A stretch of 64,000 nt of DNA from Paenibacillus sp. RC334 (GTDB lineage Bacteria; Bacillota; Bacilli; Paenibacillales; Paenibacillaceae), in NCBI RefSeq assembly GCF_030034735.1, contig NZ_CP125370.1, positions 3,038,001 to 3,102,000 of the forward strand, read 5' to 3'. The translations under genes were made by a program, and so were the position numbers. Position 1 is the first letter of the stretch. Every line of letters starts with the position of its first letter. Positions 45,583 to 54,886 of the stretch are shown here, one piece after another. The notes beneath the pieces are model-generated. The model was not told where the DNA came from. It worked only from the letters and a program-made list of their open reading frames with translations, and did not search any database.

Positions 45583-45764
45583 CCGATGCTTTCGGATTTA
45601 TATATCACGATAATATTTTTGATTGATTTTAAATGTTTTTTTATAGGGTTCATATTGATCCATCGAAATAAACATTATGTAATGAAAGCTCAATAACCCA
45701 ACTTTCCAATATAAGCTAAGTTATTGAACTCACGCTGGGATTCTAATAAAGCTAAAGAAGTTTT

Positions 45765-45886
45765 TCATTTCTTATTTTCGTTTTCTTTCAGGTAATACCA
45801 GTAGTTTAAAATAAAAAATCTTAGACTGGTACCCATCAGCATAATGCATATAATAATTGTGAAGTAGCTAAAATAACTAATTATAA
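45765..45886 (-). pseudogene. C-terminal fragment of a membrane protein cut by the IS256-type element
   Basis: The minus strand reads LIISYFSYFTIIICIMLMG, then TSLRFFILNYWYYLKENENKK and a stop. It begins exactly at the insertion sequence edge and has no start. About 200 bases (45583-45764) on its left hold nothing recognisable. Confidence 0.5.
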
Positions 45887-47247
45887 GGGTCTGTCAATAA
45901 TTTTGTGTAAACTCTTTTAAGCATAGATTCGCCCGAGGGGGAAAACGCGAATCTAACGCAAGTGTTGACCGACCCGATCGGGGGAAAAGACCGAAAGCTG
46001 TAGTAGCATTTGCCCCCAGTTTTGGACACGGCCTGTCCATTTTAGAGTGACATCGACGGTGGCCAAATAGAGCATTTTAAGTAGGGCTTCATCGGTAGGG
46101 AAAATGCTCTTTCCCTTCGTCACTTTACGAAGCTGACGGTGGTAACTCTCGATCATATTGGTGGTGTAGAATGAGTTTGCGGATTTCAGGTGGGTACTTG
46201 AAAAAGGTAGCAAGTTCGTCCCAATGGGTCCGCCAAGAACGGATAATCAGGGGATATTTGGCTCCCCAAACTTCCTCGAAGCGGTCGAGTTCAAGTAAGG
46301 CACTTTCCTCGGTAACTGCCTTGTAAATGGGCTTTAAGTCGGCTGTTACTTTCTTAATGTCCTTGTATGACACGTAACGGGTGGAGCTGCGGATTTGGTG
46401 AATAATACACTTCTGAATTTCGGTTTGGGGATAACAGGCTGCAATCGCCTGAGAAAATCCAGACAGGTTATCCACACAGATAATGAGGATGTCTTGAACC
46501 CCGCGATTCTTGAGTTCATTCAGCACGCTGAGCCAGAACTTAGAGGACTCATTCTCACCAATCCACATGCCGAGCACGTCTTTGTTTCCGTCCAGATCGA
46601 TGCCAATGACCATGTAGGCTGCCTTGTTGATAATGGCCCCGTCTTGTTTGACCTTGAAGTGGATTGCATCCAAATAGACGATGGCGTAGACGCCTTGCAG
46701 AGGCCGATTCTGCCACTCTTTAATGAGAGGTACAATCTTGTTCGTGACATTGGAAATGAGCGTAGGAGAAACCTCAATGCCATACATTTGTCCCAGGTGA
46801 TCCTGGATTTCCCTGGTGCTGATCCCTTTGGCGTATAAGGCGATAATTTGCTCTTCGATGCCGGTTACGTTTGATTGATGCTTCTTGACGACCAGGGGCT
46901 CAAACTCACCTAGGCGGTCCCGAGGGATGGTGATTTCCTGTTCGCCGTACTCGCTGACTACCGTTTTACGGCTCTTTCCGTTCCGACTGTTTGGCGTAAG
47001 TTTCGCCTTCACTTCATGCTTTCCATAGCCCAAGTGGGTATCCATTTCGGCTTCCAGCATCTCCTGAATCGTCTCTGCAAATAGATCCTTTAACGCATTC
47101 TGTGCATCTTGCGCGGTTACCAGATTGTTCTCTTTAATGAATTCCCGAAGTTGCTGTTTTGACCAAAGTCCCATGTGTTCTTCCCAACCTTTCTCTTACT
47201 TCCATTTTAATGGGTTTGAGAGTTTACACAATATATTTTACAGACTC
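45887..47247 (-). mobile_element. IS256-family insertion sequence
   Basis: 1361 bp with imperfect terminal inverted repeats: left GGGTCTGTCAATAATTTTGT and right, read inward, GAGTCTGTAAAATATATTGT, both followed by GTAAACTC. One Mutator-type transposase fills it. No 8-9 bp target duplication is seen: the flanks are TTATAA on the left and TGGAAACC on the right, so one flank was probably lost by an adjacent deletion. Confidence 0.9.
45953..47174 (-). pseudogene. IS256-family (Mutator) transposase, frameshifted
   Basis: About 406 residues across two frames. DDE motifs are present: VYLDAIHFKVKQDG (first Asp), CVDNLSGF (second Asp) and FEEVWG (Glu region), with the family signature around KCIIHQIRSSTRYV. 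The frame breaks near 46168-46173: PPEIRKLI should run on into YTTNMIESYHRQLRKVTKG but an extra base diverts it. As read, the enzyme loses its last 85 residues. Confidence 0.9.
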
Positions 47248-47516
47248 TGGAAACCCGATTCCAAAATCATCTTTATTCAATGCTTTTTCGCGCATCTTAA
47301 AGCGCGCTGGTTTACCCCCCTTACCTATTCATTCTCTACGTCATACTCATGCGGTCTTGCTTTTAGAGACAGGTGTCCAAATGAAGTATGTACAGGAACG
47401 GCTTGGACACGGAAGCATGAGAATTACCGCCGGTGTTTATGCCCATATATCTAAAAAAAATCGAATCTGACAGTATGGACAAATACGAATCGTTCACTCA
47501 AAAAATATTTCAATAA
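47248..47516 (+). pseudogene. Tyrosine integrase, C-terminal fragment (IS-truncated, frameshifted)
   Basis: The catalytic core survives: HSLRHTHAVLLLETG (H-x-x-R), LGHGSMRIT (G-H) and VYAHIS with the nucleophile Tyr. The N-terminal half, with the first catalytic Arg, was removed by the IS. A run of eight As (47453-47460) shifts the last codons; seven would give KKIESDSMDKYESFTQKIFQ. It points toward the right att repeat and glnA, as expected for the integrase of this island. Confidence 0.88.
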
Positions 47517-47522
47517 TAAATT

Positions 47523-47542
47523 TTTGTGGGTGATTTGTGGGT
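47523..47542. repeat. Right-end TTTGTGGGT direct repeats (candidate arm sites)
   Basis: Two copies at 47523-47531 and 47534-47542, between the integrase stop and the right att repeat, matching those at 37390-37420. Confidence 0.5.
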
Positions 47543-47582
47543 GATATCAACTATCATAAAAATCACATTAGATTCCCCACAT

Positions 47583-47680
47583 AACTAAAAATCCCTCAAC
47601 GCTTAGAGCGCCAAGGGATTCCACATTTTAGTAAAGCGTCAGATATTGATCACGTTCCCATTGATGCACTTGGGTCCGGT
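47583..47680. repeat. Right att repeat: glnA 3' end and terminator
   Basis: Native copy of the 98-bp repeat. Contains the glnA stop (47628-47630) and its terminator (47586-47618; AATCCCTTGGCGCT / AGCGTTGAGGGATT then TTTTTAG on the minus strand). Confidence 0.9.
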
Positions 47681-48956
47681 ACATATCCCATTCAATTTCC
47701 TTAAGCTCGTAGAAGTAAGCCAGCGCATGGTCACCCAGAGCGTCAGAGATAACTTCGCTTCGAATAAGCTCGGACAAGGCTTCTTTCAAGTCTGCAGGCA
47801 GGCTTGGAATCCCTTCCTCAATCCGCTCTTCCTCAGACATAACATAGATGTTACGATCAATCGGAGCTGGCAGAGCCATTTGACGTTTGATACCGTCCAA
47901 ACCGGCTCTCAGCATCACAGCCAGTGCCAAATAAGGATTGGCAGCCGGGTCAGGATTACGAACTTCGACGCGGGTACTCAAACCACGAGATGCCGGAATT
48001 CGAATCATCGGACTACGGTTACTGGCAGACCAGGCAACATAACAAGGAGCTTCATAACCCGGTACAAGACGTTTGTATGAATTCACTGTTGGATTCGTGA
48101 TTGCTGCCATCGCACGTGCATGCTTGAGAATACCAGCCATATAATGGCGGGCCGTCTGGCTCAATCCGAGTTCGTCTGATTCATCATAAAATACGTTTTC
48201 ATTGTCCTTGAACAACGATTGGTTACAGTGCATACCGGAGCCATTCACGCCAAACAAAGGTTTTGGCATAAAGGTGGCGTGCAGACCATGCTGACGTGCA
48301 ATCGTCTTAACAACGAGCTTGAACGTTTGGATCTGATCGGCAGCTTTGATTGCATCCGCATATTTAAAGTCAATCTCATGCTGTCCAGGTGCAACTTCAT
48401 GATGAGACGCTTCAATTTCAAAGCCCATCTCTTCAAGCTTAAGAACAATTTCCCGACGGCAGTTTTCACCCAGATCCATCGGTGCCAAGTCAAAATATCC
48501 ACCTTGGTCATTCAATTCTGTAGTCGGTTCACCTTTTTCATCGGTTTTGAACAGAAAGAATTCAGGCTCAGGTCCGACATTCATCGAAGTATAACCCATT
48601 TCTTCTGCTTCCTTGAGTACACGTTTCAAGATACCGCGCGGGTCGCCGGCAAATGGAACTCCGTCCGGCTTATAAATATCGCAGATCAGACGAGCTACAC
48701 GATCCGAGGTTACCCAAGGGAAAACTACCCATGTATCCAGATCAGGATATAAGTACATGTCAGATTCTTCAATGCGCACATAACCTTCAATGGAAGAACC
48801 GTCAAACATCATTTTGTTATCCAGCGCTTTTGGCAGTTGACTAACCGGAATTTCTACGTTCTTGATCGTACCAAGCAAATCTGTAAACTGCAAACGAATA
48901 AAACGAACATTTTCTTCTTCTGCAATCCGAAGAATATCTTCTCTGGTATAACTCAC
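47628..48956 (-). CDS. glnA: Glutamine synthetase, type I alpha
   Basis: 442 residues, the short Gram-positive GSI-alpha form. Signatures: the N-terminal [33 protein letters not shown], the ATP-binding [17 protein letters not shown] and [13 protein letters not shown]. It lacks the adenylylation Tyr loop insertion of GSI-beta and is controlled by feedback inhibition and GlnR. Its 3' end is the island attachment site and remains intact. Confidence 0.97.
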   Translation of the reverse strand: MSYTREDILRIAEEENVRFIRLQFTDLLGTIKNVEIPVSQLPKALDNKMMFDGSSIEGYVRIEESDMYLYPDLDTWVVFPWVTSDRVARLICDIYKPDGVPFAGDPRGILKRVLKEAEEMGYTSMNVGPEPEFFLFKTDEKGEPTTELNDQGGYFDLAPMDLGENCRREIVLKLEEMGFEIEASHHEVAPGQHEIDFKYADAIKAADQIQTFKLVVKTIARQHGLHATFMPKPLFGVNGSGMHCNQSLFKDNENVFYDESDELGLSQTARHYMAGILKHARAMAAITNPTVNSYKRLVPGYEAPCYVAWSASNRSPMIRIPASRGLSTRVEVRNPDPAANPYLALAVMLRAGLDGIKRQMALPAPIDRNIYVMSEEERIEEGIPSLPADLKEALSELIRSEVISDALGDHALAYFYELKEIEWDMYRTQVHQWERDQYLTLY

Positions 48957-49072
48957 ACTAACCTCTCCCTTTCTGTAACGACTATATACAAATCAGCTGT
49001 TCCATAATCCTTTTAAATAATGAGGCCTGGTCTGCAAGTAAAGCGGTAGTATGCCAAAATGCAGGCTATACA

Positions 49073-49486
49073 TTATCTCTTATTGAAAAAACGTGATAAT
49101 TCACCTTGGATCAGGGATACCTGTCCTGGTCTTTTACCTGCCACAAGCTGTTGTTTCAGCAAGCGGTGAAGCTGGGTATCGGACATTTCACGACGTTTGA
49201 CTTCCGTATCTGCAGTAATAACTGTAGCTTCTTCCGATTCCTTCGTGACCGGATTCATGACTTGTTTAATACCCGCAATGTTAACACCCTTCTCAATCAA
49301 CGCCTTGATTTCAAGCAAACGCTCTACATCATTAAAAGAAAAAAGACGTTGGTTACCCGACGTACGGGCAGGAACTATCAAGTTATGCTGTTCATAATAA
49401 CGAATCTGACGTGCTGACAAGTCCGTTAGCTTCATGACAATACCTATTGGAAATAAGGCCATGTTTCTGCGAATTTCGTCGCCCAT
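49073..49486 (-). CDS. glnR: GlnR, MerR-family nitrogen repressor
   Basis: 137 residues. Winged HTH (about 14-75): IGIVMKLTDLSARQIRYYEQHNLI and NQRLFSFNDVERLLEIKALI; C-terminal tail (RRE ... LSRFFNKR) is the glutamine-synthetase-sensing region. Cotranscribed with glnA 116 bases downstream. Confidence 0.95.
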   Translation of the reverse strand: MGDEIRRNMALFPIGIVMKLTDLSARQIRYYEQHNLIVPARTSGNQRLFSFNDVERLLEIKALIEKGVNIAGIKQVMNPVTKESEEATVITADTEVKRREMSDTQLHRLLKQQLVAGKRPGQVSLIQGELSRFFNKR

Positions 49487-49557
49487 TTGTCATCAACCTT
49501 CCAGTGATCTATTATTCACCTTATTGTACATTTAGCTGATGCAAAGTGTCAATGACA

Positions 49558-49574
49558 TGTTAGAAAAACTCACA
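49558..49574 (-). promoter_or_regulatory. GlnR/TnrA operator upstream of glnR
   Basis: TGTTA-GAAAAAC-TCACA fits TGTNA-N7-TNACA exactly. It lies 72-88 bases before the glnR start and overlaps the last codons of the ynbB gene, suiting autorepression of glnRA. Confidence 0.85.
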
Positions 49575-50823
49575 ATAATTTACGTTCTTTCATTGTTTGC
49601 AGGGCCATCAGCACTCCATATTTCACATGAGAGTAGGTTAAGCCCCCTTGCATGTAACCAATATAAGGTTCACGAATCGGAGCATCTGCAGATAATTCCA
49701 GACTTCCTCCTTGTATAAAAGTGCCTGCAGCCATAATAACCGGATGCTCGTAGCCCGGCATATCCCACGGCTCCGGTACCACATGACTATCCACAGCGGC
49801 AGCACGCTGAATTCCTTGAACAAAAGCAATTAAATGCTCCGGTCCGCTAAAAGAAATGGCCTGAATCAAATCGGTGCGTTTCTCATGCCAGGCAGGTTTC
49901 GTTTCAAATCCCATGTCTTCAAAGACCGCAGCTGCGAATATACTTCCTTTAACCGCTTGCCCAACCAGTGTTGGAGCAAGAAATAAGCCCTGAAAGATAC
50001 CTCTCGTGGTACCTAACATGGCCCCTACCTCACCTCCGATTCCAGGTGCAGTTAAGCGGTAGGCTGCCAGCTCTACATACTCCTGTTTACCGCAAATGTA
50101 TCCTCCCGTTTCGGCAATGCCGCCGCCAGGATTTTTAATCAGTGAACCTGCCATCAAATCGACACCGACCTGAGTAGGCTCCAGCTTTTCGGTAAATTCA
50201 CCATAACAATTGTCCACAAAGACAATAACGTCAGGTTTAATCGCCTTTACACGGGCTGTCATTTCCTCGATATCTGCCACACTAAAGGAAGCTCTCCAAT
50301 CATAGCCGCGTGAACGCTGGATGCCGATCACCTTCGTATTGGCATGGATTGCAGCCTCCACTGCTTTCCAATCTATTTTACCTTCTGCTGTCAGCGCCGT
50401 TTCTTCATAAATAATGCCAAAATCCTGCAATGACCCGGTCCCATCGCCGGGCTTGCCGATCACTTTGTGAAGCGTATCATACGGTTGCCCCGTAATATAC
50501 AACAGCTCATCACCTGGACGCAGAACGCCGAATAAAGCAGTGGAAATCGTATGAGTTCCCGAGGCAAAATGAGGGCGGACCAATGCCGCCTCCGCACCGA
50601 ACACATCGGCGTAGACCTCCTCCAGTACCTCACGCCCTCGGTCATTGTACGCATATCCCGTAGAGCCGGCAAAATGAAAATCGCTCACTTGCTTCCGCTG
50701 GAATGCCTGAATAACCTTCCACTGATTTGCATCTACAATATGATCTATGCGCTGTAGCCGTTCCTGTATTTTGCGTTCTGCTGTTTCCTGTATTTGTTGG
50801 ATTTCTGGACTAAAAACTACCAT
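49570..50823 (-). CDS. ynbB: YnbB-like PLP-dependent enzyme (aluminium resistance/methionine gamma-lyase family)
   Basis: 417 residues of PLP-dependent fold type I. GSTGYAYNDRGREVLEEVYADVFGAE and RPHFASGTHTI are family-specific; the aldehyde Lys should lie in DLMAGSLIKNPGGG. Long annotated as an aluminium-resistance protein; true substrate unknown. Sits between hflX and glnR as in B. subtilis. Confidence 0.88.
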   Translation of the reverse strand: MVVFSPEIQQIQETAERKIQERLQRIDHIVDANQWKVIQAFQRKQVSDFHFAGSTGYAYNDRGREVLEEVYADVFGAEAALVRPHFASGTHTISTALFGVLRPGDELLYITGQPYDTLHKVIGKPGDGTGSLQDFGIIYEETALTAEGKIDWKAVEAAIHANTKVIGIQRSRGYDWRASFSVADIEEMTARVKAIKPDVIVFVDNCYGEFTEKLEPTQVGVDLMAGSLIKNPGGGIAETGGYICGKQEYVELAAYRLTAPGIGGEVGAMLGTTRGIFQGLFLAPTLVGQAVKGSIFAAAVFEDMGFETKPAWHEKRTDLIQAISFSGPEHLIAFVQGIQRAAAVDSHVVPEPWDMPGYEHPVIMAAGTFIQGGSLELSADAPIREPYIGYMQGGLTYSHVKYGVLMALQTMKERKLL

Positions 50824-50935
50824 TTTACCTTCATGACCCTCTCTCTTTACGCAGCCTTAGGCTATTGTTGTTATAACATCATTTCCTCGGATAATGTGCA
50901 TTATCATTGAATTGACCTAAAAACGTCATCAGATG

Positions 50936-52222
50936 TTAGCCTTCTGTGAAGTCCTTGAGGGCATGACCATATTTTTCATACTCGCCTCGTTGAACTTCTA
51001 CCTCATAAATGACATCATTGCCATCATATTCAGTCAGAAGTACATCCCCGATCCGATAAAGCACCGATGTCAGATCCCCACGTTCTGCCGGTATGCGGAA
51101 TCTCAGCGTATCTCCGCTCAGATGCTCCTGAATCAGCTCACGAAGACGCAGCAGATCACTTTCGTCGAATGAGCTGATTTTCAAATAGCCCTCGCCGGAA
51201 GGAAGCATTTCCAGTTGCTCAGGAGTACAAGCATCTTTTTTATTAAACAATACGATCTGTGGCTTGTCCGCTGCTCCCAGTTGCTCCAAAATCGTTTCCA
51301 CGACCTTCATCTGTTCGTCACGCATATCCGAAGAAGCGTCTACCACATGCAAAATAAGATGAGCCTCATTAGCTTCCTCCAGAGTAGCGCGGAAAGAAGC
51401 TACCAAATCATGAGGAAGATTTTGAATAAAACCAACGGTATCTGTAAGAATAATCTCTTTGCCGCTCGGTAACTCCATCGTTCTTGAGGTAGGGTCCAGC
51501 GTCGCAAACAGTTGGTTCTCAATATATACATCAGCCGCCGTTAGTTGCTTTAACAGCGTTGATTTACCCGCATTGGTGTAACCGACAAGCGCTACCTGCA
51601 CAATACCACTCTTTTGTCTGCGCTCTCTATGTAAATACCGATGACGGGTGACCTCCTCCAACTGACGTTTCAAATCGCTGATACGATCACGGATGTGACG
51701 ACGATCTGTCTCCAACTTGCTTTCACCGGGACCACGTGTTCCGATACCTCCGCCGAGTCGTGACAGATTTTTGCCGTGTCCAGACAAACGGGGCAACAAA
51801 TAGGACAGCTGCGCCAGCTCAACCTGAATAATACCTTCTCGTGTTTTCGCTCGCTGGGCAAAGATGTCCAGAATAAGCTGCGTACGGTCGATAATTTTGA
51901 GATCCAGACTTTCTTCCAGATTTCGCACCTGAGCCCCCGACAGCTCCTGATCAAAAATAGCCGTATTCGCTCCCAATTCCTCGGCAGCTGCGCGCAGTTC
52001 CTCTACCTTACCTTTGCCAATAAACCATTTGGAGTCCTTTGCTTCCTTGTTCTGGGTCAAAACGCTAAGCACTTCAACACCAGCCGTCTCGGCCAGCTTC
52101 ACAAGTTCATTCAGAGAGTATTCTGTATTGATGCCAGAACGCTTGACTTCATCCGTAATCAGACTGACCAGTACCGCCTTATCCTGCATTTCGGTTTGTG
52201 TATCGTAAGTGGAGTTCGCCAT
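50936..52222 (-). CDS. hflX: GTPase HflX
   Basis: 428 residues. N-terminal HflX domain with the Gly-rich linker GGGIGTRGPGESKLETDRR, then a GTPase domain: G1 GYTNAGKSTLL, G3 DTVGFIQNLP, G4 NKKD. Splits stalled 70S ribosomes (family knowledge). The start at 52222 has AAAGGAGC upstream; the frame is open to 52246. Confidence 0.95.
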   Translation of the reverse strand: MANSTYDTQTEMQDKAVLVSLITDEVKRSGINTEYSLNELVKLAETAGVEVLSVLTQNKEAKDSKWFIGKGKVEELRAAAEELGANTAIFDQELSGAQVRNLEESLDLKIIDRTQLILDIFAQRAKTREGIIQVELAQLSYLLPRLSGHGKNLSRLGGGIGTRGPGESKLETDRRHIRDRISDLKRQLEEVTRHRYLHRERRQKSGIVQVALVGYTNAGKSTLLKQLTAADVYIENQLFATLDPTSRTMELPSGKEIILTDTVGFIQNLPHDLVASFRATLEEANEAHLILHVVDASSDMRDEQMKVVETILEQLGAADKPQIVLFNKKDACTPEQLEMLPSGEGYLKISSFDESDLLRLRELIQEHLSGDTLRFRIPAERGDLTSVLYRIGDVLLTEYDGNDVIYEVEVQRGEYEKYGHALKDFTEG

Positions 52223-52336
52223 ATTGTTTGCTCCTTTATTTTCCATATTAACTCTCGCACAGAGACCGACCTGATATTCAGGCCGGCCCCCGTTTGATGT
52301 TATGCAATTCGATGTGATTCAGATTTCTATTATCGC

Positions 52337-53320
52337 CTATCTTTTGTCCATTTTCAAATCCTCAGGACGCAGCGTCATCAGTTCCTGCTTTCCCGGCTGC
52401 CCGCTTCTGTACTGATTGAGCAACCTGACAGCCTGATGCCGAATCGCTTTTTCGATCACATTGCGGACATAACGCGCGTTGCTAAATGCATGAAGACTGT
52501 CGTTGCGTTCATTCAACAGATGCTCTTTCATTTTGAGTATGGACTGAGGCATGAGAATATAATCCCGTTCTTTGGCCATCATTTCGGAAATTTGGATAAG
52601 CTGATCCACGGTATAGTCCGGAAAATCAAGCTGGATGGGAAAACGGGAAGGCAAGCCTGGATTTGTACGCAAAAAGAAGTCCATCTCACCCGAGTATCCG
52701 GCAAGGATCAAAATAAATTGATTTTTCTGATCCTCCATGGATTTTACTAAGGTATCAATAGCTTCCTTCCCAAAATCCTTTTCCCCTCCCCGCGCCAAAC
52801 TGTATGCCTCATCAATAAACAGCACCCCACCCAGAGACTTCTTGACCAGATCCCGCGTTTTTTGCGCTGTATGTCCGATATACTCGCCTACCAAATCAGC
52901 CCTCTCCACCTCAATCAGATGGCCCTTGCTCAGTACCCCCATTTTTTGCAGCATTTTAGCGATAATGCGGGCCACCGTCGTTTTCCCTGTACCCGGATTT
53001 CCTTTGAAAATCATGTGATATACGTGCGCGTTACTCAACAGCCCCGCATCAGTACGCATATGGGCAATTTGCAAAAAAGCATATACTTCAAATACCAGGT
53101 CTTTGATGTTATCCAAGCCGACGAGATGATCGAGTTCCTTCTGAATTTCCTGATAGAGACTAAGATACTGCGGTAACGCCTGCGACTTGGTCGAAGTTGC
53201 TGCATCCGTCTCATCAACATTTACTGAAGCTATCGGCTCCGGGCTACGCAGCACGACATTGATTTGTCTGGAAGGTCTCTCCTCCGTCCGCTTGCCCGCG
53301 GCGATTCCCCGTCCGTTCAT
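52337..53320 (-). CDS. spoVK: Stage V sporulation protein K (AAA ATPase)
   Basis: 327 residues. One AAA domain of the CbxX type: Walker A FKGNPGTGKTTVAR, Walker B GVLFIDEAYSLARGG, Arg-finger region NPGLPSRFPI. An about 50-residue variable N terminus precedes it. Needed for late spore maturation in B. subtilis; placed before hflX as there. Confidence 0.93.
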   Translation of the reverse strand: MNGRGIAAGKRTEERPSRQINVVLRSPEPIASVNVDETDAATSTKSQALPQYLSLYQEIQKELDHLVGLDNIKDLVFEVYAFLQIAHMRTDAGLLSNAHVYHMIFKGNPGTGKTTVARIIAKMLQKMGVLSKGHLIEVERADLVGEYIGHTAQKTRDLVKKSLGGVLFIDEAYSLARGGEKDFGKEAIDTLVKSMEDQKNQFILILAGYSGEMDFFLRTNPGLPSRFPIQLDFPDYTVDQLIQISEMMAKERDYILMPQSILKMKEHLLNERNDSLHAFSNARYVRNVIEKAIRHQAVRLLNQYRSGQPGKQELMTLRPEDLKMDKR

Positions 53321-53469
53321 GCATCCATCACCTCAACATTTCTTCAGGCACAGCTTACCCTATTAATGTATTCGGCCCGGCATGTCCTTATTAGCATAAA
53401 AGCAACAGGAGCTTGTGCAAAGCATTTTGTTTATAGAGAAGATGCCTTTATGAGAAAACTTTGTACGTT

Positions 53470-54165
53470 TCAGGACACCCAGGTTTGGGCACTGAGCCAC
53501 CACTTTTGCAGCGTCCATTTGGCGTAAGCCAGTACTTCTCTCGATTGATGAAGCGGCATATTCAGTACTTTAGATTCTGCCAGAGCCATCTGGGGATGCT
53601 CCAAATTCAAAAATCGGGCAATCTCCAGCGCCCGTGGGCCATGATAACTATGTGTGATAATCACAGTCGAGGTCCAACCATACTCCTGCATGATACGCTG
53701 GCTATACAGCAGATTTTCGTAGGTGCTGGTCGCATGGTTTTCCAACACAATATGCTGCGCTGGAATACCTCTGTCAACCAAATAGCGTTGCATCCCCTCA
53801 GCCTCTGTATACGGGTAAGTTGGTTTGTCCAGCCCTCCGCTTACAATCAGACGCTTTACTGTACCGTTGCGGTATAGCTGCAGGGCCTCGTTCAGCCTCT
53901 CCTTTAGCCCCGGACTTGGCTCTGCTCCCCACATGGAAGCCCCTAGTACAATTCCTACCTGTGCTTGCTGAAGCGGAGTGGTAGAGGCAGCGTTATTCAT
54001 ATTCCAAAATCGAATACCTCCCCATACCAAACCGATCATAATGATAACCAGCAGACAAAGCACAAGACGCTTGGCTGCTGAAAACTTTTTCTCTGGGCCG
54101 CTCAGCCTGCTTTTTGATTCAGAATCTTTTGGCCCAGTGCTTCTAATCCTCTGCAAAACCTTCAC
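53470..54165 (-). CDS. DUF218 (YdcF/SanA-like) membrane protein
   Basis: 231 residues. A charged N terminus and one helix (LVLCLLVIIMIGLVWGGI, about 34-51) anchor an extracytoplasmic DUF218 domain: GIVLGASMWGAEPSPGLKERL, LIVSGGLDKPTYPYTEAEGM, ENHATSTYENLLYS and ITHSYHGPRAL. Family members have been linked to envelope function and vancomycin tolerance. The stop codon overlaps nothing on the left; it starts 4 bases into the preceding gene. Confidence 0.87.
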   Translation of the reverse strand: MKVLQRIRSTGPKDSESKSRLSGPEKKFSAAKRLVLCLLVIIMIGLVWGGIRFWNMNNAASTTPLQQAQVGIVLGASMWGAEPSPGLKERLNEALQLYRNGTVKRLIVSGGLDKPTYPYTEAEGMQRYLVDRGIPAQHIVLENHATSTYENLLYSQRIMQEYGWTSTVIITHSYHGPRALEIARFLNLEHPQMALAESKVLNMPLHQSREVLAYAKWTLQKWWLSAQTWVS

Positions 54166-54719
54166 CGATCCCTCTTAAAGTCACCGTTGTGAAACCATTC
54201 TGCCCGGTGTTTCAGCGACATTTTAAAATAGGGGAATATATGGGCATCTATCCGTCGTAAAACCTCAGCCGCTGTACGGTTAGCCAGTTCTGCCTCCTGT
54301 GTCGAGATATGCCCGCGCTGTAACGCATCCTCCAGCTCATCCTCATCCACCAAAAAGATTTCGCCATTTTTAAGTACGACAACATCCAAATACAAATCGT
54401 CAAACCAGGGCACACCCTGATCGGTCACTCCCTGATTTCGGCAGGTATCAATATACCATTCCACAATCTGCTCCCGATTGTCGAACATAGCAGTTACTAC
54501 ATAATGCGCACCCTTCGGATAATATTGCAACCAGGAATACCCTTTATCCGCTATGCAAAACGTATGACCGCCGTAACTTTTCCATAACGGCTCCTTGAGA
54601 CTCAAAATGGTATACAAGGTCACATATCCTGTAAACACGTCACTTTCCACATACCGGCAAGCAAACTTGCGGTTCGTTATTCTGCGCCAGTTGGCCCGGT
54701 CTCCGAATTTGCGCTTCAT
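54162..54719 (-). CDS. DUF402 nucleoside tri/diphosphate phosphatase (YgaC-like)
   Basis: 185 residues. Conserved GYSWLQYYPKGAHYVVTAMFD, WYIDTCRNQG and PWFDDLYLDVVVLKNGEI with metal-binding Asp residues match the Ntdp/YgaC family. The start at 54719 (MKRKFGDR) has GAGAGG upstream; the frame is open to 54776. Confidence 0.87.
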   Translation of the reverse strand: MKRKFGDRANWRRITNRKFACRYVESDVFTGYVTLYTILSLKEPLWKSYGGHTFCIADKGYSWLQYYPKGAHYVVTAMFDNREQIVEWYIDTCRNQGVTDQGVPWFDDLYLDVVVLKNGEIFLVDEDELEDALQRGHISTQEAELANRTAAEVLRRIDAHIFPYFKMSLKHRAEWFHNGDFKRDR

Positions 54720-54802
54720 AAATGATGTTCCTCTCCAACATTGGTAAAACCAGCTTACCATATTTAAACTGTACACTCAAAAATAACACCCTTTACCACA
54801 AC

Positions 54803-54847
54803 AAAAAAAGGTATTCCCAGACCATAATATGGTCCGAAAATACCTTT
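54803..54847 (-). terminator. Terminator of the class A PBP gene
   Basis: A long near-perfect stem AAAGGTATT ... GGACCATA/TATGGTC ... AATACCTTT with a T7 tail on the minus strand. Confidence 0.92.
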
Positions 54848-54886
54848 AGTATAAAACAAATTCAAATCACACACAGCATACGTCTT

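Larger units (their letters stand above)
37190..47680. mobile_element. Integrative element inserted at the glnA 3' end
   Basis: Bounded by the two 98-bp direct repeats, about 10.4 kb apart. Contains agr-like cassette 2, toxin-like gene, yolD, hicAB, secreted protein, YjcZ peptides, nuclease, an IS256-type insertion and, next to the right repeat, an integrase remnant. TTTGTGGGT repeats lie near both ends. glnA itself stays intact. With a broken integrase and no conjugation or phage structural genes, it is probably a decayed genomic island. Confidence 0.8.

Noticed and set aside
46395..46838. 147-codon plus-strand frame inside the IS
   Set aside because: Shadow of the transposase gene on the opposite strand.
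45953..47174. Programmed frameshifting in the transposase
   Set aside because: IS256-family transposases are made from one frame, and the break lies in a conserved motif without a slippery heptamer.
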